DNA of 64,000 bases. Source: Gyromitra esculenta. Its lineage: Eukaryota; Ascomycota; Pezizomycetes; Pezizales; Discinaceae. The position numbers and the translations under genes were made by a program. Every line of letters starts with the position of its first letter. Within the stretch, counting starts at the first letter, position 1. The DNA is taken from positions 992,001 through 1,056,000 of the forward strand of contig JBCAML010000017.1 of assembly GCA_038503075.1 (NCBI GenBank), read 5' to 3'. The notes under the pieces were generated by a model. That model saw only the letters and a program-made list of their open reading frames with translations, did no database searches and had not been told where the DNA came from. Below are positions 46,155-56,747 of the stretch, in pieces.

Positions 46155-48283
46155 GTGGACCGTAAGCTAATAGTGCGTAAAGTCGGTGTTATTCTAGACG
46201 CTGGATCGAGCGGGACTCGTATTCACGTCTACCGTTGGCAAGACCACAAATCCACCCGAGAAACGGCCTCGAAAGACCAGCTTGCCAGCCTACCCACAAT
46301 CGTCACGAAGAAAAAATGGGCAAAAAAGATCCATCCAGGTGAGTCGCCAGCCCCCATTTTATTGAGAGCGCGTCCGCACCCCAGCTATATTCTAATTCAG
46401 GGGGGGAAGGCATTTCGACATTCGCCGATAAACCTGACCTCGTTGGCCCTGGCCATCTCGCAGGCCTCTTCGAGCATGCCCTAGAATACATCCCAAGGGA
46501 TGCCATCGTCGAAACACCATTATTCCTGCTAGCAACAGCGGGGATGCGCCTTCTCCCGGATCGAGAGCGCCGACGTCTTCTTGACGAGATTTGTACCTAT
46601 GCGCGCCGTAATACCGAGTTCCTACTACCGGATTGTGGGTTACATATCCAGGTTATATCTGGTGAGACGGAGGGGCTCTACGGATGGATCGCTGCAAACT
46701 ATCTTCTCGGGGGTTTTGATGACCCGGTGAAGCACGCGCATGGAAATGGGCATCACACGTATGGCTTTCTAGATATGGGAGGTGCTAGCGCACAGATTGC
46801 TTTTGCGCCGAATACTACTGAGTCGAAAAAACACGCCGAAGACCTCACGCTACTGCGGATGAGGACATTGGATGGGATGGCGATGGAATTTGGAGTGTTT
46901 GTGACTACTTGGCTAGGTTTCGGCGTAAATCAGGCGAGGATGAGGTATGTAGAGAAGTTGGTCGAGGCGAGTGGCGGGGATGGGGTGGAGGAGCTACCGG
47001 ACCCGTGTCTGCCGCGGGGATTGGAAGTTACATTGGAGGGCAGCGAAATCGGCGACAGTGATAAGATGAAGCCCGTAAAAGAGGAACCCCATTTAATAGG
47101 CACTGGACTCTTTGAGGAATGTCTGTCTCAAACATATCCCCTCCTCTCGAAAGACATCCCCTGCCAACAAATATCCTGCCTCCTCACGAGTAAACATGCT
47201 CCCGCTATTGATTTCAACATCAACCACTTTGTTGGCGTCTCTGAATACTGGCACACTACGCATGAGATCTTTGAAGCCGGTCACGGTACTAAAGCTTATG
47301 ACCTCGTAACTTACCAAAACCGGGTCAAGGAATTTTGTGCGCAATCGTGGAGCACCATTGAGGACCTTGTTGACTCCCAAAAATGGGGTAAGAAAGTTGA
47401 CAAGCAGACTGCAATGCAGGTCTGCTTCAAGGCATCTTGGGTTATAAATGTCTTACACAATGGCATTGGGATCCCGCGTATCGGCATTGAGACGGATGGC
47501 AAACATACCCACAATGTGACAGAAGAAGTGGTAGAAGTTGCGAAGGATAAAGGCTTCCTAGACCCGTTCCAACCCGTGGATAAGATTGGCGATGTGGAGG
47601 TATCCTGGACCCTTGGGAAGATCGTCCTTTACGCGGCGAGTCAGGTCCCACCCAAAGATAATAGTGTCCTTGCAGTAGGATTCGGGTCCAATACTCCTGT
47701 GACTGCTACAGGTCTCCCAGCCGATTTTGAGTTCGCGAGCTCATCGCATCCGCAGGTCTCAGGTTCAGGGTCATCCGGGGTACCAAACCCAGGCTCAAAT
47801 TATAGTATGGATGGCGCAGCCGATCCGGCTCACTGGCACGACAACCTCTGGCGCGAAGGTGATGCCGTTCCGCGCCGCATCCCAGGTATCATCCTTTTCC
47901 TTATTATCTTCGCTATCGCTGCTTTCCTACTCCTCGGCCGTGAGCGCCGCGGGAAAATATGGCATAACCTTAGGGTATCCGGGAAAAAGGGAAGGCGAAA
48001 GATCCTTGGATCAAGCGGCGGCATCATCTATGAGCGTGTCATCGAAGAAGGTGCTGGGGCAGAATTTGAGCTTGGAAGTGTCTCGAGCGATGACGATGAT
48101 GCAGGTTGGAGGGGCAAGAGTCGGATGTATGATCCGCCGATAGGGGGCAGTGGAGCTAGCACAGTGAGGAGTGGGTTGGGGACGAGGGTTGGAAGTCGAG
48201 AGAGGCTTCCAGTCGTTAGTAGAAGCCGAAACGGAAGCCCATGTAGAGGTGCAAGGGCAAGGAGTCCTCTCCCACCGAGATAG
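46155..48283 (+). CDS. YND1: GDA1/CD39 family nucleoside di/triphosphatase (Ynd1-like Golgi apyrase)
   Basis: Hydrolyses nucleoside di- and triphosphates in the Golgi lumen, supporting nucleotide-sugar exchange during glycosylation. Two clear exons: from about 46152 to 46338, and 46410-48283, about 685 residues. Apyrase conserved regions are in order: GVILDAGSSGTRIHVYRW, LLATAGMR, VISGETEGLYGWIAANYLL, FLDMGGASAQIAF, and SWTLGK near residue 470. After the luminal domain comes one membrane segment (IPGIILFLIIFAIAAFLLLG) and a basic, Ser-rich cytosolic tail ending RARSPLPPR, as in Ynd1 rather than N-anchored Gda1. The true start is unresolved: TAG lies just upstream (46149-46151) and CTCTAG there looks like an acceptor, so a short first exon is probably missing. 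Confidence 0.9.
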
Positions 48284-48781
48284 AGATGAAAAGGCGTTCT
48301 TTTTTTTTCTACTACCGTAGCACTGCTTTTGAAATGCGTTCTATGGTTTGACGCTGGTACTTGATCATTGGCAGGGACTTTTTTCGTTTTATTTTTTATT
48401 TTAGCTTCTAGGGTTCCTTGATACCTTTCTTTATGGAGACCTTTTTTGCAACACCTTCCTATCAGAAGTTTCTTCTATTAGCTTAATCCTTTTTAGCTTC
48501 TTTTTTATGTTCACTTTGGGGCGTTTTTTTTTATATAGAAGACTTGTCATTTATTGATGATACAGGGGTGTCTATGTAGATCCAAGAATTTACGTCCATT
48601 CACGTCCAATTCCATAAATAGCCACTTTTCTAATTGGAGTTTAGAGATGAATAGTTTCCTGTCGCAAAAAACCCCCCCCCTTGAGACTAACAATCTTTAA
48701 TACAGAAGAAACCCAAACAATTACCAAATTTTATGAAATAAGAATGCCCAACTCCTATGTCTCCATCTTTTCGTTAGCAAT
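48284..48781. other. Convergent intergenic region
   Basis: T-rich 3' flanks of the apyrase and Hikeshi genes, with T-runs at 48300 and 48526 and a C-run near 48673. Nothing else seen. Confidence 0.6.
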
Positions 48782-49476
48782 TCACTCATCCCTCTCTAAA
48801 AACGTTGGATCGTGTTCTAGCTTTCTCTCAAACTTCGACCACCAATCCTGAAAAGCTTTCAACGGAACCACATCTCCGCTAGACGATGCAGATGCAAAAC
48901 TTGATAAGAAGTTAAACGCATTCTTAATGATCCTCCTTGCCAGCACTGTGGTATCAGGCACTGGCGTGTGCTTCACCAATGCATTCGACGTCCCTCCTGC
49001 CTGTCTGGCACTTGCAGAAGGCAGTGTCGCCAGCTGTGCCTGAACAATCTCAAGTGGCTCAACTGAGATCCCAAGGATAACCCTCCCTTCATCCTCCCCC
49101 ACGCCATCAGTGCCTTCGCCGCTGATCATCACATCATCGCCACCTCCATTAGAAGTAATGGCAGGGCCAGAATGAACTCGAAATATCGCGGATGGTTTCA
49201 GCAGCGAGATTGCGCCGAGAAAACGGAATGGTTTCCCAGGAAACTGGATGTGGACTGTAGCGCCATGGGTTGGGGGTAAGAGTGTGGCACCCTCGGGAAG
49301 TAGGAAGACAACGATATGGTTAATTGTCGAGGGAGACGGGAGGTGGAAGATAAATTGGGCTTCGGAAACGGCTTGGATGTTTGTTTGTACTGCACAGATC
49401 AGTTAGCATTGAATGTAATTGGGGACAAAGGTGCACAAGACATACCTGGGCGACCGGCACAGATTGCTCCAAACAT
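48782..49476 (-). CDS. OPI10: Hikeshi/OPI10 family protein (Hsp70 nuclear import carrier)
   Basis: Two exons on the minus strand: 49476-49446 (MFGAICAGRP, 31 bases) and 49389-48782, 212 residues. The N-terminal domain reads VQTNIQAVSEAQFIFHLPSP, TINHIVVFLLPEGATLL, GATVHIQFPGKPFRFLGAI and KPSAIFRVHSG, the hallmark of the Hikeshi/DUF775 fold. The C-terminal half has ILGISVEPLEIVQAQL and the small helical end KAFQDWWSKFERKLEHDPTF. Hikeshi carries Hsp70 into the nucleus during heat stress; yeast Opi10 is the counterpart. Donor GTATGT and acceptor CAG are canonical. Confidence 0.92.
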
Positions 49477-50816
49477 TTCGCGATCACAGTAGGAGATTAG
49501 TGTACTTTTGGTACGGGGTAGTTTTGAAGAATTGGTAGCTGCTCGTGGGTTGAAGCGGAGGGGTTGGTTTGGTGGTTTGGAGGGGTTGAGGCTTAAAGCT
49601 TAAGCGTGTATCTAGAAGCTTCTTCCAATTCCGGGAATATTACATGCGAGTGATAGGCTGTGCTTGAATCCTCAAGGAAAATGGTGGTAATGTTGGCTGT
49701 AGCAAAATAACTCTTCATAAGTACAAGTAATCAGGTGCAGAGGTAGGTCTCATCCTCCACTCCGCTACACCATCGTGCAGGAGGAGCTAGCTAATCAGAG
49801 GCCTCACAACCTCTTGCTCCACCTTTAAGTCGCAATGACTGAGGATCCCTTCCCTGCCCTCTATTCTTAGAATTTCTATCTCTCGTGGGCTTCTGTCTTC
49901 ACCTCACTATGGATACTCTAAAGCTCCAAGAGGCCCAAAAACCTCTAGCTGCTTTGCTTGGTTTTTACCTTTGTCGTTTCCAATAGGGAAAATCCTTTAC
50001 CCCACTTTGGGGTTACACATAGCCAATCCTCGCATTTTTGACGTGGTCACCTATCACAACATATCATATCACAAAGGTAGCACTTGGTTTGGTTATTCAA
50101 TGCCTACAAATATCCTCAAATACTATATATAATGGAAATATCAGTTCAAACTATTATGGTTGCAAGGCAAAAATATCATGTTGAGTGTAAGACCTGTACT
50201 CCTTAACTTACAGTAAATCCCTTCGAAGCGTGAGAGAACCATCTAAGCTCTATAATTCGACTAGGTAGATGGTAAATGACTACATGTAGTCGTCTAATTC
50301 GTTGTTTATTACCAGTGGTAAAAAACATTATGATTTTACATGACTGGCCATAGGGCATATAGTTAGTGTCCCCAGAATAGCCTACAGGTTGCGCCTACCT
50401 ATGGAATAAATTAATAAGTGATAATCTATATACGCGGTTCTCCAGCATATGCATCGAATTAAATGATAAATAAATAGTTTCCCCAGCCTTTAAATAGATA
50501 TATGATATTCAGTCTCAAATAAAGTACAAAAGAGAAGAGAGAATAGAAGAACAGGAATAGAGCCTCATATATATACTCCCTATAGAACCATATATAAACA
50601 TGATGATGATGATAATTCATTTATGCATCCAACCCCTGAGTTATGGCGACTGGCACTAAAACTATCAAAAACAAAAACAGCAAACACTCCAAAACAATTT
50701 AGTCACTACTGTCATACCCTTCATACTCGTCTTTCACATCACCCTCATACATCACCTCTTTCTTTCTTTCTTCCTCTTCCGCTTCTTTGTCAGTCTAACT
50801 CCTTAGCATCAACTTC
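49477..50816. other. Intergenic, edge of gene island
   Basis: Hikeshi promoter, then repeat-like DNA. TGTAAGACCTGTACTCCTTA at 50185-50204 resembles the start of LTR-C and may be a relic of it. Palindrome CTACATGTAG near 50282. The frame from 50623 (MHPTPELWRLALKLSKT) is interrupted by the following LTR and has no known domain. Confidence 0.45.
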
Positions 50817-51225
50817 TTTCATGGATAGTTGTTTTGTTGGTCGGCTAGGTACATGGGTACATGGTTGTTGCATGTTATTGTTGTTCTTTGTGTTTCTTCA
50901 GGTTTCCGTTACAATTAGTCATGTCTTTGTCATCGAAAGAGTTGGAAAGTGGTATATAAGCAAAGGGATTTCCCCTCTTGTTGTACTTTTTCTTCTTCTT
51001 CTCTTAAGCAACGTCTTCTATTGTACACTCGTTGTATCCTACAATACAACCCTCGGTTACGTCTCGTAATCCTTCACTGTCGCTGCCCCCAAGTCATCAT
51101 AACTTGACCCACCTGTAGAGCCTGTAGAACCTTCGTATACACTCTCGCTGTTAGCTTCTCGTTCAAGTAGCATTGCTTATCTCGGGGGATACCTGAGAGC
51201 TTGACGAGAACCTCGCTCCTTGAGA
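50817..51225 (+). repeat. Solo LTR, subfamily A, TSD ACTTC
   Basis: TTTCATGG...CCTTGAGA flanked by ACTTC (50812-50816, 51226-51230). Outer stem TTCTCG(T)TCAAG / CTTGACGAGAA is one of the best pairings. Confidence 0.92.
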
Positions 51226-51907
51226 ACTTCCTACCACTACCACTCACGACTAATCTCTTCATAACCCACTTTCTTCCCCATTCACACTTCTCCCTTGCGT
51301 CAATTCCGCACTGTCCCAATTTCAAACATTTTCCTTCCTTAATACACTTAACTGATAGGTCTGTCCATTCAAATTGTCCTTCCTCTCGTCATATATAAAC
51401 AGGTTTATGGGGGATCTTTGGGCACCGAATAGATCTGCCCAAGCACCTCCCATTAACAGGTGAGACTAATGACCAAACCGATATCAGTATTCCGAATAAT
51501 GACCTGCCAATGAAACACTAGGTTTGTTTTTTTTTGTTAAATCATTGTTTCATTGTTTTGATAAACTGGTACAAGAATGTCACATGCAGCCAGAGTTATA
51601 GCATGAACAAAGCCCTACTCTCACAACCCTCCTAAACAAAAGGAAAATACTAAAGAGATGAAACAAAATAACCAGTGAACAAGAGAGTTATTGAAACCGA
51701 TGATGGTGAAGTTTAGTGTGTGATTGGTAGAATACTGCTGGCCGTACTAGTAGCAGTCTACTGGTGCATCAAGCACAAATGAGGTAGAGACGAAGGCGCG
51801 CACTAAGCGAGGGCAAAGAGTGGCTGTAACCGAGATGTGAGTTGCAGCCGAAGAGAGAAGAGAGGGCCCTTGAGTCTCGCTAGGAGAGGGCAAAGGGTGA
51901 GGGAGGA
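51226..51907. other. Unassigned flank of element G2
   Basis: No recognisable gene; T-run at 51529-51537. Ends in GAGGA, the presumed target duplication of G2, whose partner is outside the window. Confidence 0.45.
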
Positions 51908-52320
51908 TTTCACGGATTAAGGATTAGGGATAGGGTTAGGATTTGGTGCGACGGTTGGTATGGATTTCGGATTTTTTATTATAATGCTATTGTATTTCGG
52001 TTGTTATTGGTTATTGGATTTGTTGGGAAAAGCGGGGTATTTAAATAATGGATTTCCTTCGCTTGTTGTTTTCTTTCTCTTCTTTCTTTAAGCAACGTTC
52101 TCGTTTACCTTCTTCTGTCTTTGTTATAAATACTATCTTGATTCTATCTCAGAATCCTCGCTGTCGCTGTTCGCTTCACTGCACTTATTTTGCCTTGAGA
52201 TAGACCAATTGTAGAACCTGTAGAAACGCTGCACTCTTTGAACGCGTTGTTACCTCGTCTAAGTAGCACTGCTCATCTTCAGGGATACTGAAGAGCTTAA
52301 CGAGGGACTCAACCGTGAGA
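51908..52320 (+). repeat. 5' LTR of G2 (subfamily B, 413 bp)
   Basis: TTTCACGG...CCGTGAGA. TATTTAAATAATGG acts as TATA box; AAGCAACGT at 52090-52098. Right after the 5' terminus comes ATTAGGGATAGGGTTAGG, close to telomere repeats. Confidence 0.93.
52253..52305 (+). promoter_or_regulatory. Conserved two-stem RNA structure in the LTR 3' part
   Basis: Outer stem CCTCGTCTAAG (52253-52263) with CTTAACGAGG (52296-52305), single-stranded TAGCACTGCTCA, inner stem TCTTCAG / CTGAAGA closing a GGATA loop (52283-52287). The same architecture, with compensatory changes, is found in nearly every LTR here (for example 57083-57143). As it lies downstream of the presumed transcription start it would be in the 5' UTR of the genomic RNA. 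Confidence 0.75.
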
Positions 52321-52331
52321 TTACGTTGCTT
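52321..52331 (+). other. Primer-binding site of G2 (self-priming type)
   Basis: TTACGTTGCTT directly follows the LTR; ACGTTGCTT (52323-52331) is the exact complement of AAGCAACGT in the LTR (52090-52098), about 50 bases downstream of TATA. No match to a tRNA 3' end is apparent. Confidence 0.7.
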
Positions 52332-52516
52332 GCTCCTCTACACCTTCTACGTCGACGCCCCCTCATGGAACTTATTGCTTGGATTCATCAATCCATCTTG
52401 CAAATTTTCCCCTGCCTGACGCCACGAAGACCCCAGATCATCACTGACGTCACTCCAGAGTGGCTCGACCATCACTACCTACGCACCAATTCTCTCCCGT
52501 GCGATTCACCGAGATC

Positions 52517-53838
52517 ATGAGCTCACCCGCTCCTGCTGGCCCTTCTACTGAAGGAGCCGCAGTCGCCGCTCAAAGATTTCCCACGAGAGAAGCTTTCGCC
52601 CAAGGCATGAGAGAAGACCCCGTCGAGCTATACAACCAGCTCCGGGAACTCAATCAGGCACTGGAAGATCAGATCGACGCTCTCCAGGAGATAGAGAAGG
52701 ATGCTGAAGTCAAACTCAGCACAGCACAGATACAGGTGGAAAATGCCCTCCGCCACGCTGCCACACAGGATCAACGGGTCACTGAAGCCGCTAGCCTAAT
52801 TGCCCGACTTCGACAAGAACGGAATGAAGCTCGATCCGCCACCCAAGCGCCCCCCGCTCCACCCAACCTTACAGCTACCCCCCCCCGCCGTCAAACACCC
52901 ACCGATCTGAACGCATGCCAGACCCAAAGAAGTTCGACGGATCCCGAGCAAAACTCCCCGGCTTCATACTCCAACTACGTTCCAAGTTAACAGTCAACCA
53001 AGACCGCTTTGCCAATGAGACCACAATGATACTTTATACTATCAATCGACTGGAAGGAGCAGCCCTGGAACAGGTCCGCCACACGGTTCTCCCCTCAGGC
53101 CTCACCACTTGGAACAGCGCGGAACAACTTATCACCGCCTTGGAAACTGCCTTTGGAGACCCAAACCCAACCGGCACCGCTCGACAAGAACTCCACCAAC
53201 TCCGCCAAGGAAAGCGCGATTTCTCAGCCTACCTGGCCGATTTCCAAAGGATCATGGGCCAGTTAAACTTCGACGAAAACTCAAAAATGGACGCCCTGGA
53301 ACATGGCATGTCGGAGGAACTGAAAGAAGCGATGGTCTTCGCCCCCATTGCCCCTGCCACACTCCCAGAGATGATTCTCACCCTTACTCGACTGGATAAT
53401 CGTATCCGAGCCCGCAAAGCAGAGAAACGAGGAAACGCTCGCGATGGTATGGGCCAATTCAGTGCTCCAGCTGCCTTCACTCCTGCCTCCTCCTTCACCC
53501 TAGGAGGACTAGCCCCCATGGACCTATCTTTTGGTCGCACCAGCAACAACTCTCGCCCCCCTCAGGACCAACGATACACGATGGTTAATGGAAGAAGGAA
53601 GCTTTCGGAGGAAGAGAAACAGTGGCGCCGTTCCACTGGAAAATGCATGTTTTGCGCGGCCCCTGACCACTCCTACGCCAACTGCCCCTCCGCTCCCAAG
53701 AAACCAACCATGAGGGGAGCCCTCACCGCACCACCCGCCGCCCGTACACCCGCCGCCTCCTCTCTTCCACTGCCAGCACTTCCCCCTCAGTTTTTCGCAT
53801 TAGAATCAGCAGACTCTTCCAATGAGTCTTTAAACTAG
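52517..53838 (+). pseudogene. G2 Gag, frameshifted
   Basis: Starts MSSPAPAGPSTEGAA, with a coiled coil (LYNQLRELNQALEDQIDALQ). The frame is lost in a run of nine C (52878-52886); downstream, one base off, the capsid domain continues MPDPKKFDGSRAKLPGF, LETAFGDPNP, FQRIMGQLNFDENSKM and the zinc knuckle CMFCAAPDHSYANC. G1 and G3 are continuous at this point, so a lost C in G2, not a programmed shift, is the likely cause. The second half is expressed separately only if an internal ATG at 52915 is used. Confidence 0.85.
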
Positions 53839-53873
53839 TCCAACTAAGGCCGAACAGTGACCCCGCCTTGGTT
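53829..53873 (+). promoter_or_regulatory. -1 ribosomal frameshift site of G2
   Basis: TCT TTA AAC TAG: heptamer TTTAAAC (53829-53835) just before the gag stop; 6-base spacer; stem AACTAAGGC (53842-53850) with GCCTTGGTT (53865-53873), 14-base loop. Pol continues in the -1 frame without an ATG. Against G3 the stem shows two fully compensated pairs and two wobble changes. Confidence 0.87.
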
Positions 53874-56742
53874 CCCATTTCTTTACCTTTGTCAGCATTT
53901 TCTATTTCGAGTTTTTCAGTATCGGATGTGTGTATGAAGAATCAATTGGATGGGGAACATTTTGTTATATCATGTATCATTTCCCATAACAATAAAATCA
54001 TAAAAACCCACGCACTATTGGACACAGGAGCCTCAGGATTTGCTTTTATAGATAAAGAATTCGCGAGTCACCACTCTCTACCCCTTACTTCTTTGAAATC
54101 ACCTCGACAGCTTGAAGTCATCGATGGTCGCCCTGTCGCTTCAGGAGACATTACCCACATCATTAACCTCAACCTGTCCATCCAAAACCACCGAGAACAA
54201 GCCCCCTGCTTTGTGACCCAACTGGGCCACTACCCTCTAGTCTTAGGAATACCATGGATGAATCATCACGACGTCCAGCTCCATTTCGCTGACAAACGCA
54301 TTGAGTTTAATTCTAAACTCTGCACTACCCATTGCGCCCCTTATTCCCCGGTTGTATCCACCTCATCGATCCCCACTCCTCCACGATTAAACCTGTCTTT
54401 TATCAATGCCGCCAGCTTCAGGACCCTTACTCGAAAACGGTCCCTGCAAGCTTACGCGATGTCCCTCTACGAAATTAATAAAATCCTAGAGAAAAAAACT
54501 ACGAAGGAAGAATGGAGAGCAAGGATCCCAGTTGAATATCATGACTTCTTGGATATGTTTGACAAGAAAAAAGCCCAAGGTCTATCCCCACGTCGACCCT
54601 ATGACCACAAGATACAGCTCCAAGATGGAAAAGAAGCCCCATTTGACCCTCTATACGGGATGTCTCGGGAAGAGCTAATCGTCCTAAAAAAATACATTGA
54701 GGACAATCTTGAGAAAGGCTTCATCCGAGCCAGCTCTTCGCCTGCCGGATCCCCTGTCCTTTTTGTCAAAAAGGCTGACGGCTCCCTCCGCTTATGTGTA
54801 GACTATCGGGGCCTTAATGCGATTACAGTTAAAGACCGGTACACCTCTCCCCTTATTCGTGAGACGCTTGATCGACTAGCAAAAGCACAATGGTATACCA
54901 AACTTGACCTCCGTGACGGATATCACCAAATACGCATTGCTGAAGGGGATGAATGGAAAACTGCCTTCCGCACCCGATATGGTCTCTACGAATATCAAGT
55001 TATGCCATTCGGCTTAACCAATGCACCTGGCACATTTCAACGCTTTGTCAACGACTGCCTGAGAGAATATCTAGATATTTTCTGCACCGCCTATCTCAAT
55101 GACATCCTCATTTATAGCGATACCTTCGCAGAACACCAAGTCCACGTTCGCAAGGTTCTCCAAACCCTTAAGGATAATCATATTTTGCTGAAACCAGAGA
55201 AATGCGAGTTCGAGGTACAAACTACCAAGTACCTCGGTCTCATCCTCACCCCTGACGGCATCAAGATGGACGAGGAGAAACTCAAAGCCGTTCGGGAATG
55301 GGGGACACCAAAGAGTGTAAAAGACATCCAGGCATTTTCAGGTTTCGCCAATTTCTATCGTCGATTCATCCTAGGATTCTCCAAACTTGCTGCCCCTCTC
55401 ACCGCCCTCACCAAGAAAGGCATTGTCTTTGAGTGGACTGTCGAAGCTGATATAGCTTTCGAAAACCTCAAACACGCCTTTACCACTGCCCCGATCCTCA
55501 TCCACTTCGACCCAGATAAGAAAATCATTGTGGAAACAGATGCCTCAGACTTCGTGTCCGGAGGAGTCCTATCCCAGTACGATGATAACGATGTCCTGCA
55601 CCCGGTGGCCTTCTTCTCGAAGAAACATTCCCCCGCGGAATGCAACTACGAGATCTACGATAAAGAGCTGTTGGCCATCATCCGTGTTTTCGAAGAATGG
55701 CGCCCAAAGCTTGAGGGATCAAAGCACCCAATCGATGTGATTAGTGACCATAAGAATCTTGAATACTTCATGAGTACTAAGCAACTCAATCGACGTCAAG
55801 CTAGATGGGCCAAGTACTTATCCCGTTTTGATTTTGTAATAACGTATCGACCTGGAAGCCAAGGAGGAAAACCAGATGCACTCACTAGGAGATCAGGAGA
55901 TCTCCCCAAGGAAGGGGATGAACGATTGGCACACCAAAGCCAAGTGGTATTAAAGAAGGAAAATATTGATCCCAAGCTAAGTTTTTTGTCGGCTTCTTTG
56001 TCAAATGAAGCCGCTGAATTGGATGTCCCCCTAAAGAAACTTTTCCAAGAAGGATTCATCGCTGACAAGTTCCTGGAAGAGATACTCAAAGCACTAAGGA
56101 ATAAAGATCAACAATCAAAAAAGATCACCTTAAGTGAGTGCACAGAGGAAAACGGAAGGCTATGTTATCGAGGGTGCATCTATGTCCCCAACCTGGACGC
56201 TCTCCACTTGGAATTAATCCGAAGACACCATGATAACCCTGCAGCAGGCCACCCGGGACGAGACAAGACCTTTGAACTCCTTGCTAGAAGCTTTTACTGG
56301 CCAAAGATGAGAGAATCAATCAAGCAATATGTACGCAACTGCCATATCTGCCAGAAAGCGAAGCCAGTCACTCAGCGAACCCAAGGAGTTCTCCGTCCTC
56401 TACCTATTCCAAACCGCCCCTGGCAAGAGATCTCGATGGACTTTGTGACAGGCCTCCCAGAATCGAACGGCTATGATGCTATTATGGTAATAGTCGACCG
56501 ACTATCAAAAATGCAACATCTCATCCCGTGCAATACTACTGTCAATTCACGAGACGTCGCAGATCTCTACCTCCAGCATGTTTGGAAACTTCACTGCTTA
56601 CCGACACATATTACCTCCAATCGAGGAACACAGTTCACCGCCCATTTTTGGAAGGAACTCTGCCAGCGTCTAGGAATTCAAGGCAGGATGTCAACAGCCT
56701 TCCATCCTGAGACCGATGGACAAACGGAACGATTGAACGCGG
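53829..56742 (+). pseudogene. G2 Pol (protease, RT, RNase H, integrase), first part
   Basis: Open frame of about 970 codons. Protease LLDTGASGFAFIDKEF; reverse transcriptase with SLRLCVDYRGLNAITVKD, KLDLRDGYHQIRI and YLND where YLDD is expected (Asn AAT at 55098-55100); RNase H VETDASDFVSGGVLSQ and YDKELLAI; integrase zinc finger HHDNPAAGHPGRDKT...CHICQKAK, catalytic core MDFVTGLPESNGYDA and ITSNRGTQF where the second catalytic Asp is Asn (AAT 56619-56621), and HPETDGQTERLNAVM, where element G3 interrupts. Both catalytic losses are G-to-A on the coding strand. The reading frame is otherwise intact, so these point changes alone would kill the element. Confidence 0.92.
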
Positions 56743-56747
56743 TTATG

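Noticed and set aside
52874..52920. A programmed frameshift inside G2 gag.
   Set aside because: Homologous copies G1 and G3 are continuous there; a homopolymer indel is simpler.
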